Shown piece by piece: positions 6,718 to 8,989 of a stretch of DNA of 8,989 bases. The DNA is from JANMMJ01 sp031373255 (GTDB taxonomy: Bacteria; Pseudomonadota; Alphaproteobacteria; Rhizobiales; Aestuariivirgaceae). The notes under the pieces were generated by a model that was given only the letters and a program-made list of their open reading frames with translations, did no database searches and was not told the origin of the DNA. Made by a program: the position numbers and the translations under genes. Location of the stretch: positions 1 to 8,989 of the forward strand of contig JANMMJ010000176.1 of NCBI GenBank assembly GCA_031373255.1, given 5' to 3'. Each line of letters begins with the position of its first letter. Positions within the stretch are counted from its first letter, which is position 1.

Positions 6718-7089
6718 TTCCTCTCAAGTCTCTGTTTTTGCCCGCCCAGAATGCGCAAAAGACGTGTTTTTAGACGCCTTTTTCCCGTCAAAATGCGTTA
6801 AAAACACCCCAAAAACACGCAAATTGCGTGCATGTGCATGCGCAGAATCGCCTGATTATGGCCGAAATAAATCTGGCATATGCACCTATTTACAGGCATA
6901 TACCGCTATCACACAATGGCGCGCTGGAATATCCAACAAGTTCAGCGGCATTCCGCCGCTGGCCTGATGCGAAGAGCGCCATCGCCATCCAGGCCAGACC
7001 CGGAAATCGCCAACCACCGCCACCTCCATTGAAAATCGCTTGCAAATCCATCGGCAATCGCGCCCACCTGCAGCAAGTGGAGGGCTCTT
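6718..7089. other. Intergenic stretch without a convincing gene, AT-richer with small repeats
   Basis: About 370 bases between parS and the transporter gene. Reading frames here look non-coding, and the longest simply runs on out of frame into the transporter. Visible structure: CGTGTTTTT at 6763-6771 is complementary to AAAAACACG at 6811-6819, and the overlapping GTGTTTTTA is complementary to TAAAAACAC at 6799-6807, so two hairpins compete. GGCATAT is repeated 20 bases apart (6875 and 6895). CAGCGGC/GCCGCTG (6943-6961) forms a 7-bp hairpin. No DnaA-box cluster was seen. The last 90 bases form the leader of the transporter gene. Confidence 0.6.
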
Positions 7090-8253
7090 ATGCCAGGCCG
7101 TTGGCTGATCCTTGCTGTCTTGTTCCTTGCAAGAACGACGATGTCGTTTCAGTTCCAGGCCGTGGCCGCACTGTCCCCGCTCCTCGTGGAGAGCTACCGC
7201 GTCAGCATTGCGGATATCGGGCTGCTCATCGGCCTCTATGTGGCACCAGGGGTTATCGTGGCGATCCCCGGCGGCGCCATTGCATCGCGTTTCGGCGACA
7301 AGCGCGTGGTCAGCCTCAGCATGATCCTGATGCTGCTGGGCGGCGCGATGATGGCCTGGGGACCCGGTTGGGCATGGCTGCTGGCGGGCCGTTTGCTGGC
7401 GGGTGCTGGCGGTGTCGTCATCAACATTGTGATGACCAAGATGCTCATGGACTGGTTCGCCGGCCGCGAGATATCGACGGCGATGGCCATCTTCATAAAC
7501 TCGTGGCCGGTGGGCATTGCGCTGGCGCTCCTGACCATTCCGCCGCTCGCGGCATTGGGCGGGCTGCAACTGGCCTGGGCCGCGGTCATGTCGGTGATCG
7601 TCGTGGGTCTGTTTCTGTTTATGATGGTTTACCGGCCGCCGGAGGGCGCACCCGCAGCGGCCGTCCGCATCGCGGTCAGCAGGCTTCCGATGCAGGCGCT
7701 CTTCCTGGCCGCGATCGTCTGGGCGCTCTATAATGCCGCCCTCGCCATGGTCTTCAGCTTTGGACCGGCCTATCTGACTGAGCGCGGATGGGAGCTGACC
7801 GCCGCCAGTTCGGCGACCAGTGTCTTCATCATCGTGGTCGCAGTGGCGGTCCCCCTGGGCGGCATCCTTGCGGACAGGACCGGGCGGCGCGATGCCGTCA
7901 TCATGGCAAGCCTCCTGGGCTATGCCATCCTGCTGCCGCTGGTGCTGGCCGCCCCATCCTGGGCGGTTGCCCCGATCTTCGCTGGTGTCGGCCTGATCTT
8001 CGGCCTCGCTGCCGGTCCCATCGTATCCATGCCCGCCCTGATCCTGAAGCCCGAGACCCGCGCCTTCGGAACGGGGGTCTACTATTCGATCTACTATGCC
8101 CTGATGACGCTGGCGCCGGCCCTGGCCGGTATGATCGCCGACCGGGCCGGAAGCATCGGCGCCGCGTTCATCTTCGGCGCGCTGATGGTGGTCGCAAGCA
8201 TGGCAGCGCTTTGGGGTTTTCGGAGGGTCAGTGCCGCATCAAAGAGGGTCTGA
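7090..8253 (+). CDS. Major facilitator superfamily transporter
   Basis: A 387-residue hydrophobic protein with about twelve predicted membrane helices, near the usual size for a compact MFS member. The family's cytoplasmic loop motif appears in both halves: GGAIASRFGDKR after helix 2 (61-72), and GGILADRTGRR in the second half (257-267), which shows the internal duplication. RLLAGAGG (101-108) fits helix 4. The LMDWFAGREISTAMAIF segment (119-135) after helix 4 is typical of the branch of MFS that includes nitrate/cyanate-type and organic-anion carriers (NarK/CynX-like), so uptake or export of a small anion is plausible, but the substrate cannot be assigned. The ribosome binding site GGAGGG at 7079-7084 fixes the start. 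No partner gene or regulator is adjacent. The gene is the last one of normal base composition; downstream DNA turns sharply AT-richer. Confidence 0.9.
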   Translation: MPGRWLILAVLFLARTTMSFQFQAVAALSPLLVESYRVSIADIGLLIGLYVAPGVIVAIPGGAIASRFGDKRVVSLSMILMLLGGAMMAWGPGWAWLLAGRLLAGAGGVVINIVMTKMLMDWFAGREISTAMAIFINSWPVGIALALLTIPPLAALGGLQLAWAAVMSVIVVGLFLFMMVYRPPEGAPAAAVRIAVSRLPMQALFLAAIVWALYNAALAMVFSFGPAYLTERGWELTAASSATSVFIIVVAVAVPLGGILADRTGRRDAVIMASLLGYAILLPLVLAAPSWAVAPIFAGVGLIFGLAAGPIVSMPALILKPETRAFGTGVYYSIYYALMTLAPALAGMIADRAGSIGAAFIFGALMVVASMAALWGFRRVSAASKRV

Positions 8254-8376
8254 TTAGATTTGGAATGAGACTGAGCCTGTTCATCGCCGTTGGCGGTTCA
8301 AATTCTGACCTAACCATGAGAACATGCGCAATGACGGTATTAGCTCAGCAATGTCACCAGATTTTCATGTTCACTA

Positions 8377-8586
8377 CTATGACGCCAACTCGGCTCGTGA
8401 CAGAATTTCCCGCAACCTGGGCAAATCATTTGCATTGGCAGCTTTTGTCGCCTCGACGCGAACATCTTCATCCGTAACACGAATGATGCGTCGCTTGAGC
8501 ATTGCCAATTCTCTCTTAGGATCCAATTTTACTATTGCCGAATCTGTCCAGTTGAATCGGTCAAAACGGTCAGTTTCATTGCTCAT
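8377..8586 (-). CDS. Small charged hypothetical protein (69 residues)
   Basis: I do not recognise this protein. It is 69 residues, rich in Asp, Glu, Arg and Lys, with no membrane helix or signal peptide; RELAMLKRRIIRVTDEDVRVEATKAANANDLPRLREILSRAEL looks helical with a short VTDEDVRV strand-like element. The composition looks like a real soluble protein, whereas the opposite-strand reading of the same bases is Ser/Arg-rich, as shadows often are. ATG 8586 has no near ribosome binding site, but a 13-codon frame with a strong one ends ten bases inside this gene, so translational coupling, or a frameshifted longer N-terminus, is possible. It lies in low-GC DNA and is divergent from the DUF262 gene. 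Size and placement would suit a small accessory, regulator or antitoxin-type protein; this is speculation. Confidence 0.5.
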   Translation of the reverse strand: MSNETDRFDRFNWTDSAIVKLDPKRELAMLKRRIIRVTDEDVRVEATKAANANDLPRLREILSRAELAS

Positions 8587-8617
8587 ACCGTAAACTCACG
8601 AACTCCTGATATTGCAT
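8576..8617 (-). CDS. Possible 13-residue leader peptide or displaced N-terminus
   Basis: On the minus strand, ATG at 8617 is preceded, eight bases away, by AAAGGAG (8626-8632), the best Shine-Dalgarno sequence in the low-GC part of the window. The frame reads MQYQEFVSLRYEQ and stops at TGA, overlapping the first ten bases of the 69-residue gene in another frame. It may be a leader that couples translation into that gene. Alternatively, the gene may have lost its original frame by a small indel. Confidence 0.35.
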   Translation of the reverse strand: MQYQEFVSLRYEQ

Positions 8618-8630
8618 GATACTCACTCCT

Positions 8631-8647
8631 TTGTAACTCATTTACAA
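8631..8647. promoter_or_regulatory. Operator-like palindrome between divergent genes
   Basis: TTGTAA, five bases, TTACAA: a 17-bp dyad lying between the ribosome binding site of the minus-strand frame and the promoter of the DUF262 gene. Its position would allow a repressor to act on both genes. No protein is known to bind it; it could also be a chance palindrome in AT-rich DNA. Confidence 0.3.
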
Positions 8648-8671
8648 GTTGCCAGAGGATCAATAGTTTTG

Positions 8672-8700
8672 TTGACATTGAAACCAAAGCAATCTGGAAT
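8672..8700 (+). promoter_or_regulatory. Candidate promoter of the DUF262 gene
   Basis: A perfect -35 hexamer TTGACA (8672-8677), a 17-base spacer and TGGAAT (8695-8700, four of six matches to TATAAT) predict a start near 8707, about 32 bases before the DUF262 ATG. Confidence 0.5.
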
Positions 8701-8738
8701 TCCATCGAACGTAGCAACAATTGATCTTTGAGTGCGCA

Positions 8739-8989
8739 ATGAAACCTGAAAAACTTACTGTTCATGAACTCTTTCAAAGAGAGAGACGGTATGTCGTTCC
8801 ACTTTACCAGCGCGCCTATGTCTGGAATTTGGAAGAACAATGGGAACCACTTTGGGAGGATATAGAAAGGCAGGCAGACGCTTGCCTCAAGGCAGAAAAC
8901 CACGTCGCGAAAAGATCTCACTTTCTCGGCGCGATTGTTCTGAATGTTGCAAAGATTGTCGGGGGATCGGTTGCTAGATCGGAGATCAT
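8739..8989 (+). CDS. DUF262-family protein (GmrSD-like nuclease/NTPase domain), 3' truncated by window end
   Basis: The frame from ATG 8739 is open to the window edge, giving 83 residues. VPLYQRAYVW (20-29), the following WEPLWEDI (35-42) and HFLGAIVL (61-68) are the standard opening motifs of DUF262, a ParB/Srx-like fold found in the GmrS subunit of type IV restriction enzymes attacking glucosylated DNA, in BrxU, and in many stand-alone proteins encoded in defence islands. In studied members this domain uses nucleotide and the YQR region contributes to activity; that is family knowledge, not shown here. The downstream part, which would reveal a DUF1524 HNH nuclease or another partner domain, is missing. 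A weak ribosome binding site (TTTGAG) precedes the ATG; a TTG at 8721 is an alternative start. The gene is AT-rich compared with its left neighbours, suggesting transfer. Confidence 0.8.
   Translation, partial: MKPEKLTVHELFQRERRYVVPLYQRAYVWNLEEQWEPLWEDIERQADACLKAENHVAKRSHFLGAIVLNVAKIVGGSVARSEI

Noticed and set aside
6391..6727. Frames reading VRGFEPPTPCSRSR..., SVAQPGSAPASGAGG... and WLGRQGSNLGMAESK...
   Set aside because: These are familiar spurious database proteins that come from translating tRNA genes and their flanks; the bases belong to tRNA-Pro and tRNA-Gln.
6700..6802. 34-codon frame starting MFHVKQ at parS
   Set aside because: An ATG formed by the base before the parS core begins the frame; the remaining sequence is Arg/Phe-rich and there is no ribosome binding site.
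6828..7733. 301-codon frame starting before the transporter
   Set aside because: It overlaps the transporter in another frame, lacks a domain, and becomes Arg/Gly/Pro-rich as shadow frames do.
8285..8295. CGCC-GTT-GGCG hairpin after the transporter as a terminator
   Set aside because: The stem is only four base pairs and no T tract follows.
8296..8316. GGTTCAAAT resembling a tRNA T-loop, as a possible att site at the island border
   Set aside because: The flanking bases cannot form a T stem and no acceptor sequence follows.
8324..8593. 89-codon plus-strand frame opposite the small hypothetical gene
   Set aside because: Ser/Arg-rich composition suggests a shadow; the minus-strand frame has a more protein-like, charged composition. 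Confidence in this choice is moderate.
8583..8921. 112-codon minus-strand frame over the DUF262 start
   Set aside because: It is antisense to clear DUF262 motifs and has no recognisable features.

Overview
The window looks like chromosomal DNA of an alphaproteobacterium. Coding sequence is GC-rich (41 of 60 bases in 7981-8040), the genes resemble those of Hyphomicrobiales-type genomes, two tRNA genes carry encoded CCA ends, and there is a perfect 16-bp parS centromere site. Genus cannot be fixed by eye.

Left part (1-4816, all on +): the C-terminal half of a PLP-dependent Cys/Met-metabolism enzyme; a 150-bp palindromic intergenic repeat; an unrecognised membrane-anchored protein; an amidase-signature hydrolase with an intact Lys-Ser-Ser triad; and an AlkK/DmdB-type acyl-CoA ligase. 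The short gaps and shared direction suggest a loosely organised catabolic cluster, but no single pathway is proven.

Middle part (4823-6364): an MBL-fold hydrolase on the - strand converges on the ligase with only six bases between the stop codons. It diverges from bioY, the substrate-binding component of a biotin ECF transporter. The best bioY promoter overlaps the 5' end of the hydrolase gene.

RNA/centromere part (6365-7089): tRNA-Pro(CGG) on - and tRNA-Gln(TTG) on + are transcribed divergently. Their promoters look almost mirror-symmetric and their -35 hexamers form one palindrome. A perfect parS (TGTTTCACGTGAAACA) lies 69 bases beyond tRNA-Gln, followed by about 370 bases of AT-richer, repeat-containing DNA without a convincing gene.

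Right part (7090-8989): an MFS transporter gene, then an abrupt composition change (21 GC in 60 bases at 8641-8700). The low-GC end holds a small charged hypothetical protein on -, preceded by a 13-codon reading frame with a strong ribosome binding site. Facing the other way is the first 83 codons of a DUF262-family protein, cut by the window edge. DUF262 is the nuclease/NTPase-type domain of GmrSD-like restriction systems, so the window probably ends at the border of an acquired, possibly defence-related, island. That is the most likely place for an undescribed system, but nearly all of it lies outside the window.
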